64,000 nt of DNA, taken from Paenibacillus camelliae. GTDB lineage: Bacteria; Bacillota; Bacilli; Paenibacillales; Paenibacillaceae. The DNA lies in contig NZ_JAMBNY010000004.1 in assembly GCF_023715345.1 (NCBI RefSeq), positions 186,001 through 250,000 of the forward strand, read 5' to 3'. Under the pieces are notes generated by a model. It was not told where the DNA came from. It ran no database searches and saw nothing but the letters and a program-made list of their open reading frames with translations. A program made the position numbers and the translations under genes. Positions 9,092 to 18,094 of the stretch are shown piece after piece. Position 1 is the stretch's first letter, and every line of letters begins with the position of its first letter.

Positions 9092-12000
9092 ATGAATACA
9101 TTATCTCTCCGCACAAAGGGCTTAATTATTATTATCGTAATATCATTGGTGCCTCTGTTGATAGTCGGTCTTTTTAATTATACATCTGTTAAAAATGATA
9201 TGATTGAAACAGAATTAGATAATATTCGACTGAAGCAGGATAGTCGGTCTTTATTTCTTCAATCCTGGCTTGATATACGTAAATCTGAAGTTCTTGTTAT
9301 GAGTCGCACGAATGAAGTAAGATCTGGGAACACGGCCGCTATGAAGGGTTACTTAGAGCGTGAGCGTGCTCTTAATGAATTTCAGTACAGTGAAATTGGC
9401 TTTGTTACTCAAGACGGCATCATTACGAGTCTAACTGGAAAAAAGAGTACACTAAAAGAGCAGCTGCCGATAGCAAGATCGTTACGAGGCGATATCGTTT
9501 TAACTGACCCCGTATCTACCGGTGCGGAAGAGCGGTTAGGCTATATTAGTGTGCCTGTTTATAGTATGGATGAATCTAATGAATTGATAGGTGCGTTATT
9601 CGCAGCGTATGCCTTCCCACCTGCAGCATATAGTGAAAAGCTGCAAATCGAGGAAGGCAATTTGTATTTATACAATCATAGTGGGCAGCTCATTTATGAT
9701 CATATACACACCGTGTTTTCGAATCAGCAGGATATCGTGTTACGTAATCATCTAAAAGAGCTGGCTGGACTAGCCTTGATCGATCCAGTGGGCAACAAGG
9801 AAGTATCTGTTTCACTGCAGGACTATATCATTTTTTATCAGAAGATCGGTGGAACAAACTGGGTAATTATGGAGGTCAAGGATCTTGGCTCAATCAACAA
9901 GCTGGCGGCACCTACCTTATGGCGTATGCTGCTCGTTGTTGCGTTAGCCATCGGCTTAATAGCGGTAGTGTTTTATTTATACTTCCAATCTATTATTACT
10001 CGTCTTAAAGCGATTTTACAGGTTACGAAAAGAGCAGCAGCAGGTAACTTTGATGGAGATCACCTAAATGCATCTACACAGGATGAGATCGGTAATTTAG
10101 CTAAAACGGTAAATGGCATGATGAGGCGATTGCAGCTTATGTTCGACCGACTTGATGCTGTCATTAACCAGAATAAAAATCCAGTGTTCGTCATGGATGA
10201 ACGTTATTACATTACATATCTCAACAAAGCAGCCGAAGAAATGATTGGCTACACGTCAGAGGAATTGGTTGGCAAGGCGACCCCCTTGATCTTTATGGAT
10301 ATGGATGAGGTTAATGAGCTGGCTGAAAAGTTTTCGCAGGAAATTGGAAGAGAGGTTCAGCCAGGTGTGGAGCTGTTTATAGAGCTCAGAAAGCATTATC
10401 CAAACTATGAATATGAATTGACTATATTGCACCGTGACGGACGCAGAACCCCTGTATTCAATCGCTCAAGCAGCTTGAAGGATAGAAGTGGCCGCTACTC
10501 GGGCATTATTGCTCTCCTAACGGATCTATCAGAGCAAAGACAATTAGAGACTGATAATAACCGCCTGCAGATGGTCGTTGCTTCCGCGAAGGACCTCATT
10601 GCATCCGTAGACCAAAACTCGAACATTATTTTTATTAACCAAGCTGGTCGAGACATACTTGGCCTAGGCGAAGAGGAGCTGCGCGGTCTGTCGTTAAAAA
10701 GCTTGCTGCCTGAGCACATGTACAAGCTGCTGCTGAGGGGAGCTATTATTGCTCGTAGGCAGGGATTCTTTGAGTGCGAGGCTCAGTTCCAAAATATTGC
10801 TGGTAAGTTTATTAATGTCTCCATCATTATCGTGACGTATGAGGATTCCATGACAGGAGAAACGATGTTTTCCTGCATCTCGAGGGATATTACGGAGCAG
10901 CTAGAGGTGCAGCGTAAGCTTGTCCATGCGACCGAGGTGGCTGAAGAGGCTAACAAAGCCAAAAGTAATTTCCTTGCGCTGATGAGTCATGAAATCCGTA
11001 CGCCACTTAATGGCATCATCGGACTGTCTCAGCTATTGCAAAAAACGGATCTCGATCATGTACAGCATGACTATGTACAGCATATGAAGGACTCATCAAG
11101 TATGCTTCTAAATATCGTAAATGATATTCTCGACTTCTCTAAGCTTGAAGCGAAAAAGATCGAGCCAGACTTATCTACCTTCCAAATGCATGTGCTTATT
11201 AATCATCTTGCTGACCAATTAAATGTTTTCCTTGGGGGCAAGGAGCAATTTGAATTTAAAATCGAAATTGATGAGCATGTACCGCACAGTGTAATCGGAG
11301 ATGCATTGCGACTTGAGCAGGTATTGTCTAATCTTTGCGTCAATGCTGTAAAGTTTACTGAGCACGGACTTGTAGAGCTCACGATCACTGTGGCAGCTGA
11401 TCGCGATGATGAAATAGATCTGCAGTTCCTCGTAAGAGACACGGGAATTGGTATGTCGGAGCAACAGCTGAAATATATTTTTAAGCCATTTACGCAGGCC
11501 GATTCTTCAACGACACGAAAATACGGGGGAACTGGTCTCGGTTTAGTTATCTCGAGAAATCTAGTTGAGCTGCTTGGCGGGGAGCTGCACGCTGAAAGTA
11601 AGCTGCACGAAGGTAGTGCATTTACATTTACATTGCCATTTAAGAAAGTAGCGTATCAATATACACCAGAGCCTATTCGGCAGAAGCAGCAGTCAGTGAA
11701 AGTTGAAAGTGTTGCATGGATCATTGAGGATCATGAGCTAATGGCTAATTATTGGTCCCAGCAGCTTGCTGGCTGCGGCTATAATGCTGTAAAGAAACGA
11801 TCCTGGAAAAAGGCTTACCTGCGATTAATGCGCTTAGGAGAAGGGGCTTACCCTGCGTTCATTATCGTCGATATGGAGATGAACGATATGTACGGTATGG
11901 ATACATGGCTAGAGTTTCAGGAAGCTGCTGCAGAACGAAATATTCCAATCATTGCGATAACTACAGCGTATGGACGTGAGGAGCTATTACTGCTGGAGCC

Positions 12001-12958
12001 TGAACTGCAGCCACAAGCGATATTAACGAAGCCTGTCACGCAGAAACGGTTCCAAGATGCGATTGATCATGTGCTGTATGAAAAAACGAAAAGTCGTCAA
12101 GCTCCTAAGCATGAATCCGAGCTGAAGCAGAATCTGACAAGTAATAAGGCAGCAGAGCTCATCGAGCTTGATGAGCCTCAGCTGCAGGTGCTGCTCGCGG
12201 AGGATAATAAAATAAATCAGCTTGTTGCAGCGGAGATGTTAAAGCATTGCAATTGTAAGGTAACGATTGCTAATGATGGATTGGAAGCCATACAGCAGAT
12301 CGAAAAGCAGTCGTATGATCTTGTCCTTATGGATATTCATATGCCGCAGATGGATGGGCTTGAAGCAACGAGGTATATTCGCTCGCAGGAGCAGTATCGT
12401 GAGCTTCCTATTGTTGCTGTAACGGCAAATGTATTGGCTTCTGACCATGAGCAGTATGTGCTGCAAGGGATGAATGCTGTCATTACGAAGCCGATCACGC
12501 TGCAGCAGCTTGAGCAGATTATTCAGCAGTATACGCAGAAGCAAGCGTCACAGCAGAGTAAGCAAAACGCTCAGCCTGTTCTTGCCAACGAAGAGCTTCT
12601 TATTAAATTGGAATCACTCTCATCCATTGATGCAAAAACTGCAATCGAGCGCGTGAATGGGAAAATTAATATTTATATGCATATGCTTGAACAGTTTTTA
12701 GATGATTATTCTTTCTTTATATCAAAGCTTAAGCAGTATTATGAAAGCAACGATTACGATGAGATAACAAGAGCACTGCATACGTTGAAAGGTGCATCAA
12801 GCTATCTTGGAGCACATCATATTGTTTCATTGACAGTAGAGGGCAAAAGAATATTACGTGAGAAGCAATCTTCGATGCTTCCAACATATATTAACGAGCT
12901 GGAATCGGCATTAAACGCTGCATTATATGAGATTTCAACAACTTTAGAGCACCCTTAA
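9092..12958 (+). CDS. Hybrid histidine kinase: sensor-HAMP-PAS-PAS-HisKA-HATPase-REC-REC-HPt
   Basis: A membrane sensor with its own phosphorelay. The order is: TM helix (about 10-30), extracellular Cache-like sensor (30-275), TM helix (about 278-300), HAMP, two PAS domains (about 350-475 and 485-600), HisKA with SHEIRTPLNG (phospho-His near residue 633), HATPase with GGTGLGL (near 813), REC1 (about 873-990, acidic pair ED, Asp in IIVDM, Lys in TKP), REC2 (about 1031-1150, LVLMDIHMPQMDG, TKP) and a C-terminal HPt with ALHTLKGAS (His near 1230). All key residues are present. The next gene is an OmpR-type regulator, a likely but unproven output. Confidence 0.9.
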   Translation: MNTLSLRTKGLIIIIVISLVPLLIVGLFNYTSVKNDMIETELDNIRLKQDSRSLFLQSWLDIRKSEVLVMSRTNEVRSGNTAAMKGYLERERALNEFQYSEIGFVTQDGIITSLTGKKSTLKEQLPIARSLRGDIVLTDPVSTGAEERLGYISVPVYSMDESNELIGALFAAYAFPPAAYSEKLQIEEGNLYLYNHSGQLIYDHIHTVFSNQQDIVLRNHLKELAGLALIDPVGNKEVSVSLQDYIIFYQKIGGTNWVIMEVKDLGSINKLAAPTLWRMLLVVALAIGLIAVVFYLYFQSIITRLKAILQVTKRAAAGNFDGDHLNASTQDEIGNLAKTVNGMMRRLQLMFDRLDAVINQNKNPVFVMDERYYITYLNKAAEEMIGYTSEELVGKATPLIFMDMDEVNELAEKFSQEIGREVQPGVELFIELRKHYPNYEYELTILHRDGRRTPVFNRSSSLKDRSGRYSGIIALLTDLSEQRQLETDNNRLQMVVASAKDLIASVDQNSNIIFINQAGRDILGLGEEELRGLSLKSLLPEHMYKLLLRGAIIARRQGFFECEAQFQNIAGKFINVSIIIVTYEDSMTGETMFSCISRDITEQLEVQRKLVHATEVAEEANKAKSNFLALMSHEIRTPLNGIIGLSQLLQKTDLDHVQHDYVQHMKDSSSMLLNIVNDILDFSKLEAKKIEPDLSTFQMHVLINHLADQLNVFLGGKEQFEFKIEIDEHVPHSVIGDALRLEQVLSNLCVNAVKFTEHGLVELTITVAADRDDEIDLQFLVRDTGIGMSEQQLKYIFKPFTQADSSTTRKYGGTGLGLVISRNLVELLGGELHAESKLHEGSAFTFTLPFKKVAYQYTPEPIRQKQQSVKVESVAWIIEDHELMANYWSQQLAGCGYNAVKKRSWKKAYLRLMRLGEGAYPAFIIVDMEMNDMYGMDTWLEFQEAAAERNIPIIAITTAYGREELLLLEPELQPQAILTKPVTQKRFQDAIDHVLYEKTKSRQAPKHESELKQNLTSNKAAELIELDEPQLQVLLAEDNKINQLVAAEMLKHCNCKVTIANDGLEAIQQIEKQSYDLVLMDIHMPQMDGLEATRYIRSQEQYRELPIVAVTANVLASDHEQYVLQGMNAVITKPITLQQLEQIIQQYTQKQASQQSKQNAQPVLANEELLIKLESLSSIDAKTAIERVNGKINIYMHMLEQFLDDYSFFISKLKQYYESNDYDEITRALHTLKGASSYLGAHHIVSLTVEGKRILREKQSSMLPTYINELESALNAALYEISTTLEHP

Positions 12959-12998
12959 TAGTTGTCTAACAATTTCTTAATAGAAATCTAACAAATCG

Positions 12999-13027
12999 TT
13001 GTCGTAATGAGTGGGATGTTGTATAGT
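12999..13027 (+). promoter_or_regulatory. Candidate promoter of the response regulator gene
   Basis: TTGTCG (12999-13004), a 17-nt spacer and TATAGT (13022-13027) fit a sigma-A promoter about 60 nt upstream of the regulator start. It implies the regulator can be transcribed separately from the hybrid kinase. Confidence 0.55.
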
Positions 13028-13086
13028 ATTAGATAACGAGACAATATAAGGAACGCAGAACTGAACAAATCATAAGGGTGACGTCC

Positions 13087-13788
13087 ATGTATAAAGTGTT
13101 AGTCGTAGAAGATGACGTTATGATGAGTGATATGCTGTCCATGTATTTATCGGAGGAAGGCTATGAGGTAAAGCAAGCCTTTGATGGAACTGAGGGATTT
13201 CAGCTAATTGAGCAGTTTAAGCCGCATCTGTTGTTGTTAGATCTCATGCTGCCAGATATGAACGGGATTGATTTGTGCTCTAAGGTTAGAGATGAATCAA
13301 TGATGCCGATAATGATTCTATCGATGAAGAATGAAGTTTCAGAACGTGTATCCGCTCTAAAGGCGGGTGCTGATGATTATTTGTGCAAGCCTTTCAGCAT
13401 GCATGAGCTGACTGCTAGAGTAGAGGCGCTTATCCGTAGATCAATTCATATGAATACGACATATGAGGAGACTAGCTTGCAATCCGGGGCAGATAACTCG
13501 ATCATGCTAGATTATGAGCGCAGGCAGCTACTCGTTAGAGGAGAGCCTGTCGAAACGACATTTTCAGAATACGAAATTATGAAGCTGTTCATTACCTCTC
13601 CTAACAAAGTATTTAGCAGAGATGAGTTGATTAGCGCTGTACGTGGCTTTGATTCGTTCGTTACAGATCGATCAATTGACGTACATATCGTTAATTTACG
13701 TAAAAAAATTGAGTACAATCCGAAAGAACCGAAATTAATAAAAACAGTATGGGGGTTTGGGTATAAATACACCCCTAGCATAATTTGA
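13087..13788 (+). CDS. OmpR/PhoB-family response regulator
   Basis: The receiver domain has the acidic EDD near the N-terminus, the phospho-acceptor Asp in LLLDLMLPDMNG and the Lys in LCKPF. A winged-helix DNA-binding domain ends with FGYKYTP. The start is placed at the ATG preceded by AAGGGTGA; the GTG at 13078 would overlap that site. It sits between the hybrid kinase and an EAL protein, so it may transduce the phosphorelay signal. Its targets are not known. Confidence 0.88.
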   Translation: MYKVLVVEDDVMMSDMLSMYLSEEGYEVKQAFDGTEGFQLIEQFKPHLLLLDLMLPDMNGIDLCSKVRDESMMPIMILSMKNEVSERVSALKAGADDYLCKPFSMHELTARVEALIRRSIHMNTTYEETSLQSGADNSIMLDYERRQLLVRGEPVETTFSEYEIMKLFITSPNKVFSRDELISAVRGFDSFVTDRSIDVHIVNLRKKIEYNPKEPKLIKTVWGFGYKYTPSII

Positions 13789-13818
13789 CTGTCCTTTTAA
13801 CAAAGGGCAGTTTTTTTT
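13788..13818 (+). terminator. Terminator after the response regulator
   Basis: ACTGTCCTTT (13788-13797) pairs with AAAGGGCAGT (13802-13811) around a 4-nt loop, followed by a run of T residues. Confidence 0.88.
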
Positions 13819-13900
13819 ATGATAAGCTATACCATTTATAGCCGAATGATGTAAAATAACAGTAGACTATCTAGAGATTACAACTGTGAGGTGTGGTGAT

Positions 13901-15094
13901 TTGCTAATTACTACCATAGATTGGGAAGCAGGCTTAGATGCCCCGTTCGATCAGATGAAAATGAGATCGGCTATTCATGAAAAGCTAATCACCACGAAGT
14001 GGATTTTTCGGGATTTTATTCGACATATTGAGGAAAGACAACACAAGCTGGTCATGATTCTTGAGATAGAGAGCTCCTCGCTTAAGCGGGTGGAGGGCGC
14101 GATAAGAAAATGCATTGGTCAGACGCTAACGATCGACGGACGAATCTATCCCATTCGGCTCTATATCGGTTCCTACTATGATGAGCAGCATGCTTACGAC
14201 GAGCGTGATATTCTGCGGAGCAAGTATGCATTGCAGCTAGCGAAGAAACAAGGTGTCAAACGAAGCCAGGTTATGGTTCAAGAGCAGGCTGAGCAGTACA
14301 ATCAGGAAATTCTCATTGAATCACTGCTATCGAACGGCATTGCCAATAGACAATTTCATTTAGATTTTCAGCCTATTTATAGATTGATAGACGGGGAGTT
14401 AGTTGGGTTTGAAGCACTGGTGCGCTGGCATCACCCTCAGCTAGGTTTATTAAGCCCGATTCAATTTATTCCTTTAGCAGAACAGAATGGCTTTATTTCG
14501 GAGCTTGGAGAGTGGATTATCGAAGAAGCATGTAGACAGCTCGTAAGCATCCATGAGCGACTTGGGCAATCAACTTTGCGTGTTTCTATTAATGTATCTC
14601 CTGTTCAGTTTAAGCTTTGTAATGTTGCCGAGCTTGCATTAAAGTATGCTCAATGCTTTGGGTTAGACCCATCCTATATTCAGTTTGAGCTCACTGAGAG
14701 CACGATGGAGTTAGTAGATGAACAAGTTATTGAAGCAGCTGCGGCCTTAAAGGGTGCAGGATTTAGTGTTGCTATTGATGATTTCGGTACAGGCTATGCT
14801 AGTCTAGAAAGCGTAAGTGCGATGCCAATTAATTGCGTAAAGCTGGACAAGCACTTCATTGATAAGATCCAATCGAACAAAGCTTATTTAACCATTGTGA
14901 AGCATACGATACGCATGCTGAACGAGATGGGGCTGGAGCTTGTTGCGGAGGGTGTCGAGACGCAGGAGCAGTATGAGTTATTATCAATATTAGGTTGTAC
15001 ATATGCTCAAGGCTATTATATGAGTAAGCCGATCCCAACGGTTCAGCTAAGCCACGCAACTATAGCAAAACTACTAAACTTCAAAATTGCTTAA
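13901..15094 (+). CDS. EAL-domain c-di-GMP phosphodiesterase with degenerate GGDEF-like N-terminus
   Basis: The C-terminal 250 residues are a complete EAL domain with GFEALVRW, IDDFGTGYASL, VKLDKHFI and VAEGVE, so the metal and catalytic residues are present. The N-terminal 140 residues look like a shrunken GGDEF remnant with no GGDEF signature, perhaps a regulatory module. I place the start at the TTG with GAGGTG 7 nt upstream; an in-frame GTG at 13886 is possible. It is the third c-di-GMP turnover protein in this 9.5-kb cluster, though the preceding terminator suggests its own promoter. Confidence 0.85.
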   Translation: MLITTIDWEAGLDAPFDQMKMRSAIHEKLITTKWIFRDFIRHIEERQHKLVMILEIESSSLKRVEGAIRKCIGQTLTIDGRIYPIRLYIGSYYDEQHAYDERDILRSKYALQLAKKQGVKRSQVMVQEQAEQYNQEILIESLLSNGIANRQFHLDFQPIYRLIDGELVGFEALVRWHHPQLGLLSPIQFIPLAEQNGFISELGEWIIEEACRQLVSIHERLGQSTLRVSINVSPVQFKLCNVAELALKYAQCFGLDPSYIQFELTESTMELVDEQVIEAAAALKGAGFSVAIDDFGTGYASLESVSAMPINCVKLDKHFIDKIQSNKAYLTIVKHTIRMLNEMGLELVAEGVETQEQYELLSILGCTYAQGYYMSKPIPTVQLSHATIAKLLNFKIA

Positions 15095-15162
15095 ATCATA
15101 TAATGCATATAAACCATAACCATATAAAACGTATAAAGCATATCATTCATATAAAGCAAATA

Positions 15163-15240
15163 CCCCCAAAGGTGAATCACACCCTGAGTTAGAAGGAAAC
15201 TAACGATCAGGGCTTCATTCAGCCATTTGGGGGGTTTTTA
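15163..15240. terminator. Large nested terminator hairpin
   Basis: An outer stem (CCCCCAAA with TTTGGGGG, plus TGAAT with ATTCA) encloses an inner stem (CCCTGA.TTAG with CTAA..TCAGGG). A T run follows on the plus strand. It lies between convergent genes ending at 15094 and 15257. Confidence 0.8.
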
Positions 15241-15256
15241 ATAGTTAGTAATGAAA

Positions 15257-15475
15257 TTATGAAACCTCTAGATAAAGCTTTGTTCCATCATTATATTGGA
15301 AAATTGCTACATCACGGACCATTTCGACAGAGGTGATCGTTTTCCACTTTTTACGGAAGGAAAAGTCGTATTCAAGTTCCTGCAGCTTATTGTTCAGCTT
15401 ATCGTAATTTTGAGGCTTCTCTGTGGGAAAGTACACAGGAACAGAACGATTTTTATATTTAATAATTTTCATCAT
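15257..15475 (-). CDS. Small conserved-looking protein of unknown function
   Basis: This is a 72-residue, basic, soluble protein with no recognised domain. It looks real because a GGAGG binding site is correctly spaced upstream of tandem ATG codons, and it ends just before a terminator. I do not recognise the family. No signal peptide or membrane segment is visible. Confidence 0.6.
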   Translation of the reverse strand: MMKIIKYKNRSVPVYFPTEKPQNYDKLNNKLQELEYDFSFRKKWKTITSVEMVRDVAIFQYNDGTKLYLEVS

Positions 15476-15588
15476 CGGGAGAACCTCCTAAAACTTTATG
15501 TTTATAGTATATAAACAAAAATTTAAGAGGGAGTGAATAATACGTTTAATAATCGTTTACTAATCTAACACTTTTCTAATACATTTGT

Positions 15589-16209
15589 TTAGATATTATA
15601 GGAAATTATTGCGATTATTAATAAATGCAATGGATAAAAGCTTCTCCATAACCAGCGAGGAACATTTATCTGATCGACTTTCTTAACCCAATTTGGCAGA
15701 AAGCTAATAAAGCAAGTAACAATTAGGCTAAAAAATTGAATCCCCCATACTAATAAATAGAGGAGCTCTAGCAAGCCGTGATAGAGTACCATACGCTCCC
15801 TGGATGCGTATCTAAATATGAGCATAAGTGCAAGACCATATGCCCCATAATCCAGGGAAAACCATTCCGCGGCAAAAAGCGCAGTGATTACTCCTAAACA
15901 TTGAATGATCGGTTTTTTGGCTGCTGCATCCATGAGCTTAAATAATATTAAGCCGACAAGTAGCGTGACGATAATATTGAAATGCTTCGTGTCAAACGCC
16001 CATTGATACATGGGCTGGGATATAGCTGCAAGCAGAGCAACTCGTAGCACATACTTTGTGTAACTGCGTGTACGCTGGTAGCCGATGACCATCAAGTATG
16101 CATATAACGGAAAAGCAATTCGTCCAATGATACGAAGCCACTGCTGATCTGGAAAGAAGACAGCGCCGATGTGGTCAATGAGCATTGTAAGCATAGCAAT
16201 CCATTGCAT
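15589..16209 (-). CDS. TraX-family integral membrane protein
   Basis: The N-terminus QWIAMLTMLIDHIGAVFFP and the DHIG motif are typical of TraX-like acyltransferase-type membrane proteins. About six to eight hydrophobic segments fill its 206 residues. The start is the second ATG, spaced 7 nt from AAAGGAGG; the first ATG is too close. TraX acetylates F-pilin in conjugative plasmids, but chromosomal Firmicute homologues have no established substrate. There are no conjugation genes nearby. Confidence 0.75.
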   Translation of the reverse strand: MQWIAMLTMLIDHIGAVFFPDQQWLRIIGRIAFPLYAYLMVIGYQRTRSYTKYVLRVALLAAISQPMYQWAFDTKHFNIIVTLLVGLILFKLMDAAAKKPIIQCLGVITALFAAEWFSLDYGAYGLALMLIFRYASRERMVLYHGLLELLYLLVWGIQFFSLIVTCFISFLPNWVKKVDQINVPRWLWRSFYPLHLLIIAIISYNI

Positions 16210-16248
16210 GCTCATTCCTCCTTTAACTTACTATGAGCAATAAAAAGA

Positions 16249-16359
16249 GCTGGAGGACAAGCTTACAGCGATACTGTAAACGAGTCATTCCAGCACTTAA
16301 CCATACAGGTAAAGAAATGTAGAGATGTGATGTCAAAGCACTATAATAACCGCTTGTCC
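16249..16359 (-). ncRNA. Structured intergenic segment between mscL and traX, possible attenuator
   Basis: On the minus strand GCTGGA pairs with TCCAGC (16289-16294 with 16249-16254), enclosing TTACAG/CTGTAA, and is followed by CTCTTTTTATT. This is terminator-like. A distal GGACAAGC (complement of 16352-16359) can pair with GCTTGTCC (complement of 16255-16262), crossing the terminator stem. The alternatives could form an attenuator ahead of traX, or this may simply be the mscL terminator. No known riboswitch core is recognised. Confidence 0.35.
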
Positions 16360-16404
16360 TACCACGAATAGAGGTAGAGGGTGTTTAACGCACGTTTTCA
16401 TATA

Positions 16405-16872
16405 CTAAGCATTGCTTGAGGTAGCCTTTAGCTCCGATGTGCAGTATTTGCAGCGCGTTGCCTTGATTGGCACTTGTGATAAGCAATGTGGGCATTCCTT
16501 CTCCGTAGGTGCTGCAGCAACTTCTTCTTTTTTCTTCTCTTTTTCTGTCATACGGCGAAGTCGATTGATGCCCTTGACCATAAAGAAGATACAGAGTGCA
16601 ACGATTAGAAAATCTAGCACCGTATTAATGAAAGCACCATAAGCAATCGCTGGTGCCTCAGATGGGTTTTCATACGTATTCGGATCTGCGAGTGGCAGCT
16701 TTAAATCTTTAAAGTCTATTTCTCCAAGTAAATAACCGATCGGGGGCATAATGATATCGTTAACGAGTGACGTAACAATTTTACCGAAGGCGCCACCAAT
16801 AATGACACCAACAGCAAGGTCAATGACATTACCCTTAACAGCAAACTCTTTAAATTCCTGCAATATTTTCAT
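16405..16872 (-). CDS. mscL: Large-conductance mechanosensitive channel with zinc-ribbon tail
   Basis: MscL is a homopentameric channel that opens under membrane tension to relieve hypo-osmotic shock. The N-terminal [25 protein letters not shown] segment (split: helix 1, gate and TM1) is diagnostic, and a second TM follows the periplasmic loop. After the charged bundle helix there is an extra C-terminal CPHC...CKYC module that looks like a small zinc ribbon. The start is the ATG after GGAGGATATACT; an upstream ATG would add nine residues without a binding site. Length is 155 residues. Confidence 0.92.
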   Translation of the reverse strand: MKILQEFKEFAVKGNVIDLAVGVIIGGAFGKIVTSLVNDIIMPPIGYLLGEIDFKDLKLPLADPNTYENPSEAPAIAYGAFINTVLDFLIVALCIFFMVKGINRLRRMTEKEKKKEEVAAAPTEKECPHCLSQVPIKATRCKYCTSELKATSSNA

Positions 16873-17005
16873 AGTATATCCTCCAAATCTAACTTTCAAC
16901 GACTGTAGTTAACATAGTTATAGCTACGAAACTAATCTAGCACCGACGGCTGAATTTATCAATATTTAATTTTATTGCCGTAAGGATTAATAGAAATACG
17001 ACTAG

Positions 17006-17569
17006 TTACTTATTATAACGCTTCTCTAGTTTTTTTCCGCCAATCCAGAGCACTGCAATACCCGCGATGGACGCGATAATTCGCCATGGCTCTGTGAACA
17101 GATTCGTAATATCAAAGCTTAGTAAAGCGATAAGAAGCACCATCATTGCCTTACCAAGCGAAATAGCGACTAGGAAGGAATGAAAAGGGAGCTTACTTAA
17201 TGCTGCGACAATGGTAATGAGTACAGATGGTGTAAACGGGAAGCAGGATAACAGAAACAAAGGGGTGAAGCCTTTGCTTTCAATCCAGCCAAATACTTTC
17301 TCTGTAGAAGCGTATCGTTTTAGCAGACGTTCCCTTAATCGGTGACCGTATTTTCTGCAGATTCCGAAAAGTATGATTGCTCCACTGACAATCCCTACCC
17401 AAGAAAATAATATACCGAAGCCAAAGCCGTATATATTTACATTTGCTGCAATAATGACGATAAGAGGCAAAAAAGGCAGGAATGCCTCAAGCAGCGGAAC
17501 GAGTATACCAGGCAAGGGACCAAGGCTCGATAGGCTCTCAAGAAATTGTTCAATTTGCTCTAATGTCAT
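17006..17569 (-). CDS. TVP38/TMEM64 (VTT/DedA-like) family membrane protein
   Basis: The 187-residue protein has five or six hydrophobic segments. It contains the VTT-type region around FLPFLPLIVIIAANVNIYGF and the motif FPFTPSVLITIVAA. Bacterial members of this superfamily are linked to lipid transport and envelope homeostasis; the substrate here is unknown. GGAG lies 11 nt before the ATG. It is followed by mscL on the same strand, about 130 nt away. Confidence 0.8.
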   Translation of the reverse strand: MTLEQIEQFLESLSSLGPLPGILVPLLEAFLPFLPLIVIIAANVNIYGFGFGILFSWVGIVSGAIILFGICRKYGHRLRERLLKRYASTEKVFGWIESKGFTPLFLLSCFPFTPSVLITIVAALSKLPFHSFLVAISLGKAMMVLLIALLSFDITNLFTEPWRIIASIAGIAVLWIGGKKLEKRYNK

Positions 17570-17640
17570 ACAATATGATTCTCCGTTCCAGCAATTTAAT
17601 ATAGGATATATTTTCTCTATCTACTACGTGTTCAGGTGAT

Positions 17641-17720
17641 CAAAATGTCCGGCTGAATTCAAGATTCGAAGTCGAATAAGCCTTCAGTGCCACTTCGTGA
17701 TCAAGGTTGGACTATTGAAT
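17641..17720 (-). repeat. Element I copy B0 (truncated)
   Basis: Only the P1L side (CACTTCGTGATCAAGG..TATTGAA), the P3 hairpin (ATTCGAAGTCGAAT) and the base of P4 are present. The apex and P1R are missing. It is the outermost copy of a three-copy cluster. Confidence 0.65.
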
Positions 17721-17737
17721 TTCCCCTTCAAATAAAG

Positions 17738-17907
17738 GTTCAAAATGTCCGGCTTTCAGCACCAAGAAGATCGAATGAAGCTAGAGACAGAGGAGCGCAG
17801 CGTACGTAATTGGTACGTGAGCACCGGATGGCTCGGCTGAATTCAAGATTCGAAGTCGAATAAGCCTTCAGTTCCGCCTCGTGATCAAAGTGGGTGATTT
17901 TGAACTA
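17738..17907 (-). repeat. Element I copy B1 (complete)
   Basis: Outer arms GGTTCAAAAT..CGGCTTTCA and TGATCAAAG..ATTTTGAAC close the structure. Inside are P3 (ATTCG-AAGT-CGAAT on the plus strand) and P4 with AGAGACAGAGGAGCGCAGCG on one side and CACCGGATGGCTCGGCT on the other, tipped by ACGTA/TACGT. Confidence 0.8.
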
Positions 17908-17922
17908 CCCCTTTTAATAGAT

Positions 17923-18088
17923 GTTCAATAATTCAACTTTCAGCACCGAGAAGGTTGAAAGAAGCTAGAGACAGAGGAGCGCAGCGTACGTAATTGGTAC
18001 GTGAGCACCGGATGGCTCGGCTGAATTCAAGATTCGATGTCGAATAGGCTCTCAGTGCTACTTCGTGATCAAGGTTGGATTATTGAAC
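17923..18088 (-). repeat. Element I copy B2 (complete), abutting the ilvA stop
   Basis: The outer arms GTTCAATAAT(T)CAACTTT and AAGGTTGGATTATTGAAC pair almost perfectly, with only G-T wobbles as mismatches. The gene-proximal end lies 6 nt from the ilvA stop codon. P4 is nearly identical to B1, but the P1 arms differ from B1 and match each other, which is compensatory change. Confidence 0.82.
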
Positions 18089-18094
18089 CACATC

